Assembly: GCF_021484805.1 (NCBI RefSeq)
Contig: NZ_CP090557.1
Location: 1,624,001 to 1,688,000 of the forward strand
DNA from: Tellurirhabdus bombi
Lineage (GTDB): Bacteria > Bacteroidota > Bacteroidia > Cytophagales > Spirosomataceae
Length of the DNA: 64,000 nucleotides
Reading direction: 5' to 3'
The translations under genes were made by a program, and so were the position numbers. Of this stretch, positions 11,563 through 19,163 are shown piece by piece (the stretch's first letter is position 1; each line of letters opens with the position of its first letter). The notes beneath the pieces are model-generated. The model did not search any database. It saw nothing but the letters and a program-made list of their open reading frames with translations, and was not told where the DNA came from.

Positions 11563-12453
11563 ATGCAATCAGAAACAAATATTCTACAATCATTAACACT
11601 GTCTGACAAAGCAAAAGCGTATTCAGAGCTTTTGAAGTTTCGTCTTTCAATGTTCGTTGCCTTATCGGGAGGTTTCGGGTATAGTTTAGCCGTAAACGAT
11701 CTATCCTGGTATAAGTTAGTAATGCTCTTACTTGGATCATTAGCCATTACAGGAGCTGCTAACATCATCAATCAAATTATTGAAAAAGACAGTGATAAGC
11801 TAATGAAGCGTACTGCTAAACGCCCGCTACCGAGTGGACGTTTGAGTGTGCAGGAAGCTACTATTTTTGGTTTTATTCTGTTTGTAGTTGGATGCTATAT
11901 TTTCCTGGCTTTTTTTAATCTACGGGCATGTGCCTTATCAATCTTGTCCTTGCTTCTTTATGGCTTCGTATATACACCATTGAAAAAGGTGGGTCCGATT
12001 GCTGTATTTGTTGGGGCGCTACCGGGAGCATTTCCGCCCATGATTGGATGGATAGCAGCAACTAACCATTTTGGACTAGAGCCAGGTATTCTCTTCGCCA
12101 TTCAGTTTTTTTGGCAGTTCCCTCACTTCTGGGCCATTGCTTGGGTGGCAGATGAAGACTATAAACGTGCAGATATTAAGCTTTTGCCATCGGCAGGAGA
12201 AAAAAATATTGATACTGCTTTCCAAATCATGATTTACACCTTGTTCCTACTACCAGTAGGGTGGTTACCTTATGTAATGGGTATGACAGGGTTTAATTCA
12301 GCTATTATAGCTATGATTTTTGGAATCTTGTTTCTGGCGCAAACGTTTCATCTAATGAGACGATGTACAGACAAAGCAGCCTTACAAATTATGTTTGGAT
12401 CGTTCCTGTACCTTCCAGTGGTGCAGATCGCGTTTCTTTTGGATAAATTATAG
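11563..12453 (+). CDS. ctaB: Protoheme IX farnesyltransferase (heme O synthase)
   Basis: A 296-residue UbiA-superfamily prenyltransferase with about nine membrane helices. The Asp-rich, Mg-diphosphate-binding loops are visible: NQIIEKDSDKLMKRT near residue 67 and ADEDYKRADIKLLPS near 200. It attaches a farnesyl group to heme B to make heme O, the substrate of CtaA. The gene starts 3 bases after ctaA ends, so both heme A steps are encoded directly behind the catalytic oxidase subunit. Confidence 0.95.
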   Translation: MQSETNILQSLTLSDKAKAYSELLKFRLSMFVALSGGFGYSLAVNDLSWYKLVMLLLGSLAITGAANIINQIIEKDSDKLMKRTAKRPLPSGRLSVQEATIFGFILFVVGCYIFLAFFNLRACALSILSLLLYGFVYTPLKKVGPIAVFVGALPGAFPPMIGWIAATNHFGLEPGILFAIQFFWQFPHFWAIAWVADEDYKRADIKLLPSAGEKNIDTAFQIMIYTLFLLPVGWLPYVMGMTGFNSAIIAMIFGILFLAQTFHLMRRCTDKAALQIMFGSFLYLPVVQIAFLLDKL

Positions 12454-12462
12454 CAACAACTA

Positions 12463-13056
12463 ATGAGTGATTCAGTTAAAACATTAACCATGATTCAAGA
12501 AGAGCCCGAAGAGACGCTCTCTATGAATCCCAAAAAATTTACGCTCTGGCTATTTATCGTAAGCATACTTATGCTTTTCGCGTCGATGACAAGTGCGTAT
12601 TTGGTGAGGAGGGCTGAAGGAAACTGGCTGGAGTTTACGATTCCTGCTATTTTCAGCTATAGCACAGGAGTCCTGATTATCAGCAGTGCATCCATGCAAT
12701 GGGCTTACAATGCCGCAAAAAAAGACAATTTTGGCGTTTTGAAAACGGCAATTTCTATTACTTTTGTGTGCGGCTTACTCTTTCTGGTCATGCAATACTT
12801 AGGCTGGAGAGATTTGGTAGCTCAAAATGTGTACTTTGTTGGTAACCCTTCAGGTTCATTCATGTACGTATTTACCGGGCTACATGCCTTTCACTTAATC
12901 AGTGGTTTGTTTGTATTGCTATTCGCTTTACGGGCAGCATTTAACTTGAAAATCCATGCGAAAAATCTAACGCAGATTGAAATCGCAAATACCTATTGGC
13001 ATTTTCTAGATATTTTGTGGATTTATTTATTAGGCTTTTTATTGTACTTCAATTGA
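12463..13056 (+). CDS. Cytochrome c oxidase subunit III, short form (first of two)
   Basis: A 197-residue heme-copper oxidase subunit III-like protein with about five membrane helices. Typical segments are TGLHAFHLISGLFVLL (residues about 138-153) and YWHFLDILWIYLLGFL near the C-terminus, matching the YWHFVDxxW motif of the family. Subunit III stabilises subunit I and its proton uptake; it binds no metal. A second, longer subunit III gene follows 16 bases later, an arrangement seen in Bacteroidota. Whether both are in the same enzyme cannot be read from sequence. Confidence 0.92.
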   Translation: MSDSVKTLTMIQEEPEETLSMNPKKFTLWLFIVSILMLFASMTSAYLVRRAEGNWLEFTIPAIFSYSTGVLIISSASMQWAYNAAKKDNFGVLKTAISITFVCGLLFLVMQYLGWRDLVAQNVYFVGNPSGSFMYVFTGLHAFHLISGLFVLLFALRAAFNLKIHAKNLTQIEIANTYWHFLDILWIYLLGFLLYFN

Positions 13057-13072
13057 TTTAAAAGAATAGAGC

Positions 13073-13852
13073 ATGGCTGCTACGGTTACAACGGCGGAAA
13101 CTCCAGCATTCGACAAAAAGACCTGGATGGGTGGAGTGGAACCCATGAAAGCAAGTTACGGTAAGTTGATGATGTGGTTCTTCCTATTATCGGATACCTT
13201 TACATTCTCAGCTTTGCTGGTAACGTATGGACTAATCCGGTTTAGTTTCCCCGCTTACGATCCGGCCCTTCATGGTGAATTTCATTTTTCAAATTTGTAC
13301 TGGCCAATACCGGAAAAGGTTTATGCCTCATTGCCATTTTTGCATGGCGTAGATGCTCCGCTGGTATTTGTTGGGATCATGACATTTATCCTGATTTTCT
13401 CGTCAGTAACTATGGTACTTGCGGTAGAAGCAGGACATCGTCGGGATCGGGCAGCCGTTGAGAAATACATGCTCTGGACTATTATTGGTGGTATTACCTT
13501 CCTAGGAAGCCAAGCGTGGGAATGGAGCCACTTTATTCATGGTACCGATCAGGGTACTATCATGAAGGAGTATATAAATGGTGAATGGGTGTCGCATACG
13601 GTTTTTGGAGCGAACCTGGTAGAAAATCAATATGGTCCTGCTGCCTTTGCTGATCTGTTTTTCTTCATCACTGGCTTTCACGGAACACACGTTTTGTCAG
13701 GGGTTGTACTGAATATCCTGATCTTCTACCGGGCTTCAACTGGTTTATATGAGCGTCGTGGCCACTATGAGATGGTAGAGAAAGTAGGCTTGTATTGGCA
13801 CTTTGTTGATTTAGTGTGGGTATTTGTCTTTACGTTCTTCTATTTAGTATAA
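13073..13852 (+). CDS. coxC: Cytochrome c oxidase subunit III, long form (second of two)
   Basis: A 259-residue subunit III paralogue. It carries the family marks FFFITGFHGTHVLSGVVL (residues about 196-213) and LYWHFVDLVWVFVFTFFYL at the extreme C-terminus. Compared with the 197-residue copy just upstream it has an insertion of about 50 residues in the middle (around HGTDQGTIMKEYINGEW). The pair probably arose by an old duplication. It acts in the inner membrane as a structural partner of subunit I. Confidence 0.94.
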   Translation: MAATVTTAETPAFDKKTWMGGVEPMKASYGKLMMWFFLLSDTFTFSALLVTYGLIRFSFPAYDPALHGEFHFSNLYWPIPEKVYASLPFLHGVDAPLVFVGIMTFILIFSSVTMVLAVEAGHRRDRAAVEKYMLWTIIGGITFLGSQAWEWSHFIHGTDQGTIMKEYINGEWVSHTVFGANLVENQYGPAAFADLFFFITGFHGTHVLSGVVLNILIFYRASTGLYERRGHYEMVEKVGLYWHFVDLVWVFVFTFFYLV

Positions 13853-13873
13853 TCCGTAAGTTTTAGAAATATT

Positions 13874-14200
13874 ATGGCAGAGCATACATATCATCACGAG
13901 CACGAGCAGGGCGAAATTGCACCTCCGCAGACAAAAGGAATCTGGCGTACATTTTACATTTTGTCCGCAATCACAGCCCTTGAGTTTTTAATCGCCTTTA
14001 CAATACCAGCGGGTACACTGAAAATTGCGATCTTCATTGGATTGACAATTGTGAAAGCATTCTACATCGTTGGTGAGTTCATGCACTTAAAGCATGAAGT
14101 AAAGACGCTAATCTGGTCAGTTCTTCTACCTTGTATTTTTGTTGTTTGGCTATTACTTGCTTTATTAATGGAGGGTGGATCAATCTTCCAACTTAGATAA
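13874..14200 (+). CDS. Cytochrome c oxidase subunit IV family protein
   Basis: A 108-residue protein with a His/Glu-rich N-terminus (YHHEHEQGE) and three hydrophobic segments (about 25-45, 50-72 and 80-100). This matches the prokaryotic subunit IV (CyoD/CtaF-like) family, small accessory subunits of heme-copper oxidases. It contains EFMHLKHEVK between helices 2 and 3, a typical family segment. It lies 21 bases after subunit III and 2 bases before the SCO-like gene. Confidence 0.88.
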   Translation: MAEHTYHHEHEQGEIAPPQTKGIWRTFYILSAITALEFLIAFTIPAGTLKIAIFIGLTIVKAFYIVGEFMHLKHEVKTLIWSVLLPCIFVVWLLLALLMEGGSIFQLR

Positions 14201-14202
14201 AA

Positions 14203-14934
14203 ATGCAACAAATCATAAAAGCCGGAGCCCTCATCCTTGTGTTGGTGGTTCCGGCTTTAGTTTTTTTATTTCTGAGGTTTTTTGGGGAAAATCATTTTAG
14301 TCTGAAAACGTACTATCCGCTAACTAACCCTTCAACTGGGGATGTATTAGTGCGGGCTAGTCCGGATGCTGACTGGTGGGAGAGTCCAAAGGATACGGTT
14401 TTCTATACCGTTCCTTCTTATACCTTATCTGTTCCTCCAAAAGATTCAACATCAGGCAGACTGAAACTTAAAAGTACGAAAGACTTTAAGGATAAAATTG
14501 TAATTGTTTCATTCACCGGATCAGTTTGTGATCAAACTTGTTTACAGACCGCTGGGCAGATTTCTCGTATCCTGGATATTTTCAACAAAGAGTCTGAAAT
14601 TGTTGCTTTAACCTTAATGGATAGGCTGGGAGCTGCTCGTCCTTTGCAACACCAGTGGGGCAACATGCCAGACAAATGGACTTTAGGTCAGCCTACGCAC
14701 AAGTCTGTACAACGGGTAGCCGATTATGAGTTCAGATTTAATGAAAGGCCAATTATAAATCCTAAGAAAGAAACGTTTGCCTACAATGAAGGGTTTGTAT
14801 TAGTAGATAAAGAAGGACACATTAGAGGCTATTACAAAAGTACGGATAAAACAGATGTAGATCGGCTAATCCTGGAAATCCGGGTGTTACTCGATGTGTA
14901 TGCAAAAAATAACTTGACCAATGGCAACGCTTGA
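14203..14934 (+). CDS. SCO1/SenC-like, membrane-anchored copper/thiol protein
   Basis: 243 residues: one N-terminal membrane anchor (about 5-25) and a periplasmic thioredoxin-like domain. The SCO CxxxC copper/redox motif is present (C109-DQT-C113). The third copper ligand of canonical SCO, a His just before the strand ending in LVD, is not where expected: that region reads FAYNEGFVLVDKEGH, so a Tyr or Asn occupies the place and the nearest His (206) is about 12 residues later. SCO proteins deliver copper to, or reduce thiols of, the CuA site in CoxB. It overlaps the next gene by 14 bases. Confidence 0.85.
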   Translation: MQQIIKAGALILVLVVPALVFLFLRFFGENHFSLKTYYPLTNPSTGDVLVRASPDADWWESPKDTVFYTVPSYTLSVPPKDSTSGRLKLKSTKDFKDKIVIVSFTGSVCDQTCLQTAGQISRILDIFNKESEIVALTLMDRLGAARPLQHQWGNMPDKWTLGQPTHKSVQRVADYEFRFNERPIINPKKETFAYNEGFVLVDKEGHIRGYYKSTDKTDVDRLILEIRVLLDVYAKNNLTNGNA

Positions 14935-15463
14935 GTTAGAAAAAAAACAAAATATTGAGCGGCTCATAAATGTTCTAGCAGTGGCTATTCCAGTGGTAGT
15001 AGCTGTATTATTAGGCGTGCGACAAAAAATTGATCTGGGCGTTTGGACAACATCATTGCCGCATCTGAATGCTGGAATCAACTCCATTACTTCCGTAACA
15101 TTAATTCTAGGGCTTTACTTCATTAAACAGCGAAACGTAAATGCGCATCGAATAACGATGCTGATTTCATTTGTGCTAGGATCTCTTTTTCTGGTGAGTT
15201 ATGTATTGTACCACCTTTCGAATGAATCAACTCCTTTCGGAGGAGAAGGGTGGATTCGACCCGTATATTATTTCTTACTAGTCTCGCATATTCTATTATC
15301 AATTGTAGTCGTTTGGTTTGTACTGAGGGCTGTGTACTACGCACTTACTGAACAGTTTGCCCGGCATAAGGCTGTGGTTAAATGGGCGTATCCTATATGG
15401 CTGTATGTGAGCGTAACCGGCGTAGTTGTGTATTTTCTGATCAAGCCTTATTACAACCATTAA
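14921..15463 (+). CDS. DUF420 membrane protein, CtaM/YozB-like oxidase assembly factor
   Basis: A 180-residue protein with about five hydrophobic helices (around 15-30, 45-62, 74-96, 112-135 and 150-170). The layout fits DUF420. The characterised member CtaM/YozB of Firmicutes is needed to mature heme-copper oxidases. Its place at the end of the oxidase operon, overlapping the SCO-like gene by 14 bases, supports the same role here. Several helix-edge His residues (HLNAGINS, NAHRITML, LYHLSNES) could bind a metal or heme. Confidence 0.82.
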   Translation: MATLELEKKQNIERLINVLAVAIPVVVAVLLGVRQKIDLGVWTTSLPHLNAGINSITSVTLILGLYFIKQRNVNAHRITMLISFVLGSLFLVSYVLYHLSNESTPFGGEGWIRPVYYFLLVSHILLSIVVVWFVLRAVYYALTEQFARHKAVVKWAYPIWLYVSVTGVVVYFLIKPYYNH

Positions 15464-15474
15464 AAGAAAGCAGG

Positions 15475-15753
15475 ATGAAAGGTTGGCATAAGTTATTATT
15501 AGTAGGAGTTTTTGTTTTCTTGACCATAAACCAAGCAACGGCCCAATGTGCTATGTGCCGGGGAACGGTCGAGAGCACGATGAGTAATGGGCGCAACATG
15601 GTAGCCACAGGATTAAATTTTGGCATCTTGTACCTTTTGGCTGCGCCGTATTTAATTGTAACAGTTATTGCTTATCTCTGGTACCGAAACAGTAAAAAAG
15701 AACATGGCCAACGTATCGAAATCACAAGCCGTGTTAGAAGGGCGCTGTCCTAG
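15475..15753 (+). CDS. Small membrane protein with a periplasmic CxxC motif, unknown function
   Basis: 92 residues, starting at the ATG at 15475; the longer frame from 15382 lies inside the DUF420 gene. It has a signal peptide (MKGWHKLLLVGVFVFLTINQATAQ), then CAMC directly at the predicted mature N-terminus, then a single membrane helix (about 52-68, LYLLAAPYLIVTVIAYLWYR) and a short basic tail. I do not recognise the family. A secreted CxxC next to SCO and DUF420 genes suggests a copper- or thiol-handling assembly factor, but that is inference from position only. Its end overlaps the DUF983 gene by 50 bases. Confidence 0.75.
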   Translation: MKGWHKLLLVGVFVFLTINQATAQCAMCRGTVESTMSNGRNMVATGLNFGILYLLAAPYLIVTVIAYLWYRNSKKEHGQRIEITSRVRRALS

Positions 15754-16081
15754 ATGTAGACAAGGCAAAATTTTTAAGTATCCCTGGTATAAAATTGCCA
15801 AATTCGACAACATGCATGAGCATTGTCCTCACTGCAATTTACGATTTGAGATTGAGCCAGGTTATTTTTGGGGAGCTATGTACGTCAGTTATATGTTATC
15901 CGGCGGGTTAGCGTTGCTGATTGGATTTACTCTGTTCTATGGATTTAATGATCCAAGCTCCTGGATTTATTTAGGTATTATTTGTCCAGCCCTGGTTTTA
16001 ATAACACCCATTAATTTCCGCATCTCTAGAATCGTTTGGTTACACTATGTTTCAGGTATAAGCTACGATCCCAGATTATAA
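15704..16081 (+). CDS. DUF983 zinc-ribbon membrane protein
   Basis: The ATG at 15704 gives 125 residues. The N-terminal part holds two CxxC pairs (CPRCRQGKIF and CPHCNLRFEIEPGYFWGAMYVS), the pattern of DUF983, followed by two membrane helices (about 65-85 and 90-108). Members often sit at the end of cytochrome oxidase operons, but the biochemical role is not established. It overlaps the preceding small gene by 50 bases in another frame, which suggests coupled translation. A terminator follows 20 bases later, so it is the last gene of the respiratory operon. Confidence 0.85.
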   Translation: MANVSKSQAVLEGRCPRCRQGKIFKYPWYKIAKFDNMHEHCPHCNLRFEIEPGYFWGAMYVSYMLSGGLALLIGFTLFYGFNDPSSWIYLGIICPALVLITPINFRISRIVWLHYVSGISYDPRL

Positions 16082-16101
16082 GTAAACTTAAGAATTATAG
16101 G

Positions 16102-16145
16102 AGGCTCTGTGATAACTGAAAAAGTTGTTGCAGAGCCTTTTTTAT
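16102..16145 (+). terminator. Intrinsic terminator of the act-cox operon
   Basis: Perfect 8-bp arms AGGCTCTG (16102-16109) and CAGAGCCT (16131-16138) enclose 21 bases that can pair further (AACT with AGTT), followed by TTTTTT. It lies 20 bases after the DUF983 stop. Confidence 0.9.
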
Positions 16146-16232
16146 AATATTCGTTTTAGATGAATAAAATTTGAAAACACATGCAACCTATGACTTGGTT
16201 TTGCGCATCTTACTGATGAATCGACCTCAGCT

Positions 16233-16820
16233 ATGATTCGAATTATACCCTTTTTTATAACAGAAGCGCAACTTATCAGTGCATTGCAACGCGCCGACGC
16301 TCGGGCCCAGAAAGTGGTTTACGAGCGGTATGCAAGTCGTATGCTCACGGTATGTGCTCGTTATATTGGAGATCGTTTTACAGCTGAAGAAGTTTTGATG
16401 GATGGGTTTATGCGAGTGTTTGAGCGGATTGACCAGTACAAAGGTGAAGGAAGCTTTGAGGGATGGGTACGCAGGATCATGGTTAATGAAGCGTTGACTT
16501 ATCTACGCCGTAACAAACATTGGCTTGCAGAGGTTGCCTTGGATGATGCATTACCAACGGCAGATGTAGCGTTTGCCGATCAAAATATCCAAGCTGAAGA
16601 CCTATTAAACCTATTAGAAAAATTACCGGAAGGTTACCGAACCGTGTTCAACTTATATGCTATCGAAGGATATAATCACGCCGAGATAGCCGAATCATTA
16701 GGAATATCAGAAAGTACGTCAAAATCGCAATTGCACCGGGCTCGAGCCTTATTGCAAAAGCAATTAGCACACTTGGACGTAAAAAAAAACTATCTGGATT
16801 ATGAAACAGCATCCCGTTGA
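16233..16820 (+). CDS. ECF-type RNA polymerase sigma factor
   Basis: 195 residues. Region 2 spans about residues 20-90 (core-binding RYIGDRFTAEEVLMDGFMR and DNA-melting FEGWVRRIMVNEALTYLRR); region 4 spans about 125-180 with the helix-turn-helix EGYNHAEIAESLGISESTSK. There is no region 1.1 or 3, as in extracytoplasmic-function sigma factors. The ATG at 16233 is the first usable start, since an ATG at 16213 meets a stop after a few codons. The next gene overlaps by 20 bases and encodes a one-helix membrane protein, a usual sign of a sigma/anti-sigma pair. Confidence 0.93.
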   Translation: MIRIIPFFITEAQLISALQRADARAQKVVYERYASRMLTVCARYIGDRFTAEEVLMDGFMRVFERIDQYKGEGSFEGWVRRIMVNEALTYLRRNKHWLAEVALDDALPTADVAFADQNIQAEDLLNLLEKLPEGYRTVFNLYAIEGYNHAEIAESLGISESTSKSQLHRARALLQKQLAHLDVKKNYLDYETASR

Positions 16821-17634
16821 CGACCTTTTTGCCAAAAAGCTGAATGAGCATAGCTTAGAACCGAAGCGGGCAAATTGGGACGAAATGCAAAAACGTTTGC
16901 ATCCGCAACCCCTGCAACGAGAAAGCCGAATTGGGAGCGTTTGGTGGTATGCAGCTGCGGCTAGCGTGTTATTAACTTTATTAATAAGTCGGTCTGAATG
17001 GCAGAAGCAAGAGCCTACAATTAGTGAAAACCATATAGCAGCAAAAAAGCAAGAAAAGGTATACGGCAAAGAACAAAGCGAGCAAAAAGCTGAAGAACTC
17101 AGTAAAACTGAGCAACTCACAGCAGTGGGTAACAATAAAATGAAAAAAATGCCAGGCGTTACTGATTCACGTAAAAGCTCAAAAGAGCAGATCTCGGAGC
17201 CTGTAGAATCTCTTTCTTTTAAGGAGGAGAAATTGCTCGCCAAAGTTCGGGAGCCTGTAATAAAGCCAATTGAGAATACGGATCAATTAGAACAAAAGCA
17301 GATTCATTTGACTGCCGTAGAAAAAGTGTCGGTAAAAAAAGAACCTGCAAGAACGCTGGTTGTGCAACTTGATGAGCCAATAATCGCCAGAATAGATCCA
17401 GTCGATGAAACAGAAGAGATAGTAGCGCAAGAGACTAAGAAAAAGCGTTTGCGATTGGGTAGGCTGGTACGCCAATTTAACAACTTGCGGGAAGGGGAAC
17501 CACTTAATCTGAAAGATGCCGGAATAGATCCGAATACCATACTTGCGAAAGCATCAGATAAAGTACATGATGGCAAAGAGAAAATTGGCGAATCCTATGA
17601 GCAGCTTCGCTCCAGAGCATTTAGAAACGACTAA
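16801..17634 (+). CDS. Probable anti-sigma factor, single-pass membrane protein
   Basis: 277 residues, not recognised as a named family. The N-terminal 45 residues are charged (MKQHPVDDLFAKKLNEHSLEP, then NWDEMQKRL) and likely cytoplasmic; a single membrane helix follows at about 47-63 (VWWYAAAASVLLTLLIS). The remainder is Lys/Glu-rich, low in complexity and probably periplasmic. The layout is that of membrane anti-sigma factors in Bacteroidota, and the 20-base overlap with the sigma gene supports this. No zinc-binding HxxxCxxC motif is seen, so it would be an atypical anti-sigma factor. Confidence 0.7.
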   Translation: MKQHPVDDLFAKKLNEHSLEPKRANWDEMQKRLHPQPLQRESRIGSVWWYAAAASVLLTLLISRSEWQKQEPTISENHIAAKKQEKVYGKEQSEQKAEELSKTEQLTAVGNNKMKKMPGVTDSRKSSKEQISEPVESLSFKEEKLLAKVREPVIKPIENTDQLEQKQIHLTAVEKVSVKKEPARTLVVQLDEPIIARIDPVDETEEIVAQETKKKRLRLGRLVRQFNNLREGEPLNLKDAGIDPNTILAKASDKVHDGKEKIGESYEQLRSRAFRND

Positions 17635-17649
17635 ACAACAAATAAACTC

Positions 17650-18699
17650 ATGAAATACTTACTAACAAGTGTTTTTCTATTACTAGGCAGCCTTGGAATG
17701 GCAGCCAACTATACGGCGGAACAAGATTCACTGGTCATCTTATTCGGAAATAAGACACGGCTAGTTATTCATTCTATAGATCGAAATGGAATTCGCGAGT
17801 TAACCAATTACGACATAAATAAGATTATTCGTGATATGGGAATGAAGCTTGACTCTGCCGATGCCGGAAACACATTTGTGGTAATGGATCGCAACAATAC
17901 GGTCCGGTACCTGCAAGATACTGTTTTGGTAGTAACACGCGGGGAGGGTAACGTAACGGTTACGGTGCGGGAGCATGGCAATGAGCAAAAAAGAAGCAGC
18001 GATAAGCGATTTGATAAAGAAGATGAGGATTATTCTGTGCGGCCCCGTGAATACCGAAAGAACCATAGCTGGAGCCGCTGGAGCGTATTTGGCGCTTCGA
18101 TTGGTTTGAATACATTAATCGAGCAGAATGCACTGAGCGCATATCCCGTAGAAAGCTATGAACTACGTCCCATTGGGTCACGGTATTTCAACCTAAGCCT
18201 GGGACAGCTGCCAACAATCGTGCGGGGGAAAACAGTAGCTTTCAAGCTCTATTATGGAGTAGAAGTAGCCTGGAATAACTTTATGTTCGATGGCAATACC
18301 CGCATGGATAAAAGAGATAATGGAGTTATCTTCTATGAAGGAGTAGATGCCAATGGAAATGTGGAGCGGCTTGATAAAAGTAAATTGACCGTATGCACAA
18401 TCGGAATTCCGTTTGTTCCACGCGTCTCTTTTTACAATCCGAGTGGCCGACGGGTTTTTCACATAGGTGTTGGTCCTTATGTCAACTACCGGATTGATAG
18501 CTACACAAAAGTAAAGCCAGACAACATGGGTGCAGACCGAAGCCATTCTAATTTTCATTTAAACGATTTTCGTTACGGAATGATGATGCACTTAGGGCTC
18601 GCGCGGGTTAATTTCTTCGCAAAATATGATCTGAGTCCTCTTTTCAAGGATAATTTAGGCCCCGATGTTCGAGTTGCTAGCTTTGGAATAAGCCTTTAA
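17650..18699 (+). CDS. Outer-membrane beta-barrel-like protein, unknown function
   Basis: 349 residues with a signal peptide (MKYLLTSVFLLLGSLGMAA). Residues about 20-130 are soluble and charged. From about 135 to the end the sequence alternates polar and hydrophobic residues with many aromatics (YGVEVAWNNFMFD, HIGVGPYVNYRID, YGMMMHLGLARVNFFAKYDL) and finishes VASFGISL, as expected of a small outer-membrane barrel. It follows the probable anti-sigma gene by 15 bases and may be a target or sensor of that regulatory pair. No closer family is recognised. Confidence 0.7.
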   Translation: MKYLLTSVFLLLGSLGMAANYTAEQDSLVILFGNKTRLVIHSIDRNGIRELTNYDINKIIRDMGMKLDSADAGNTFVVMDRNNTVRYLQDTVLVVTRGEGNVTVTVREHGNEQKRSSDKRFDKEDEDYSVRPREYRKNHSWSRWSVFGASIGLNTLIEQNALSAYPVESYELRPIGSRYFNLSLGQLPTIVRGKTVAFKLYYGVEVAWNNFMFDGNTRMDKRDNGVIFYEGVDANGNVERLDKSKLTVCTIGIPFVPRVSFYNPSGRRVFHIGVGPYVNYRIDSYTKVKPDNMGADRSHSNFHLNDFRYGMMMHLGLARVNFFAKYDLSPLFKDNLGPDVRVASFGISL

Positions 18700-18725
18700 T
18701 TGCTGAAAGGCTAGGTAATAAGAAG

Positions 18726-18800
18726 AGCTACAAAAAAGTAATTTTGCCATTGGAAGGATATTTTTTCACTGGACGGAATACTTTTTTGTAGCTATTATTT
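18726..18800 (+). terminator. Large inverted repeat, terminator after the sigma-factor operon
   Basis: Perfect 15-bp arms AGCTACAAAAAAGTA (18726-18740) and TACTTTTTTGTAGCT (18779-18793), with 38 bases between them, followed by ATTATTTTTGT. It is placed 26 bases after the barrel gene. The long loop makes it a less classical terminator. Confidence 0.6.
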
Positions 18801-18861
18801 TTGTAACAGTGCTCAAAATCATTGGTTTAAAAATTCTGCAAGAATAATTTTGAGTAAACAT

Positions 18862-18891
18862 TTGAAAAGATTTAAAAACAATATAATTTTG
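18862..18891 (+). promoter_or_regulatory. Promoter of the tRNA-Tyr/Gly/Thr-tuf operon
   Basis: Bacteroidota-type elements: TTG at 18862-18864 (in TTTG), a 19-base spacer, and TAATTTTG at 18884-18891, 60 bases before tRNA-Tyr. A second TAATTTTG occurs at 18845-18852. The bases just after the -7 element (CAACTCC) resemble those of other translation-gene promoters in this window. Confidence 0.75.
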
Positions 18892-18951
18892 CAACTCCAT
18901 TGACAAAGGCAGTGAAAACAGAAATGTTTGAATGGCTTTTATAAGGGTATC

Positions 18952-19034
18952 GGGGAGTTTCCAGAGTGGCCAAATGGATCAGACTGTAAATCTGCTGGCG
19001 AACGCCTTCGGAGGTTCGAATCCTCCACTCCCCA
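18952..19034 (+). tRNA. tRNA-Tyr (anticodon GTA)
   Basis: 83 bases with acceptor arms GGGGAGT/ACTCCCC and discriminator A; no CCA is encoded. The anticodon loop reads CTGTAAA. A long variable arm (about 13-14 bases, class II) and the T-arm GGAGGTTCGAATCCTCC are present. First of three tRNAs upstream of tuf, an arrangement also known in Proteobacteria. Confidence 0.97.
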
Positions 19035-19087
19035 CAAAGTTGTATTGATGTTTTTTTATACAGCTTTTATGATTTTTGAATTAACAA

Positions 19088-19163
19088 GCGGGAGTAGCTC
19101 ATTTGGTAGAGCGGTAGCCTTCCAAGCTTCAGGTGGCGGGTTCGAGCCCCGTCTCCCGCTCCA
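19088..19163 (+). tRNA. tRNA-Gly (anticodon TCC)
   Basis: Acceptor arms GCGGGAG/CTCCCGC, discriminator T at 19160, CCA encoded at 19161-19163. The anticodon loop CTTCCAA gives TCC. The anticodon stem GTAGC/GCTTC has a T-T mismatch at the second pair (positions 28 and 42), the only imperfection in the cloverleaf. Confidence 0.96.

Noticed and set aside
16764-17243. 159-codon minus-strand ORF opposite the anti-sigma gene
   Set aside because: The plus-strand frame has a coherent layout and couples to the sigma gene; the minus frame is Cys/Ser-rich low-complexity shadow.
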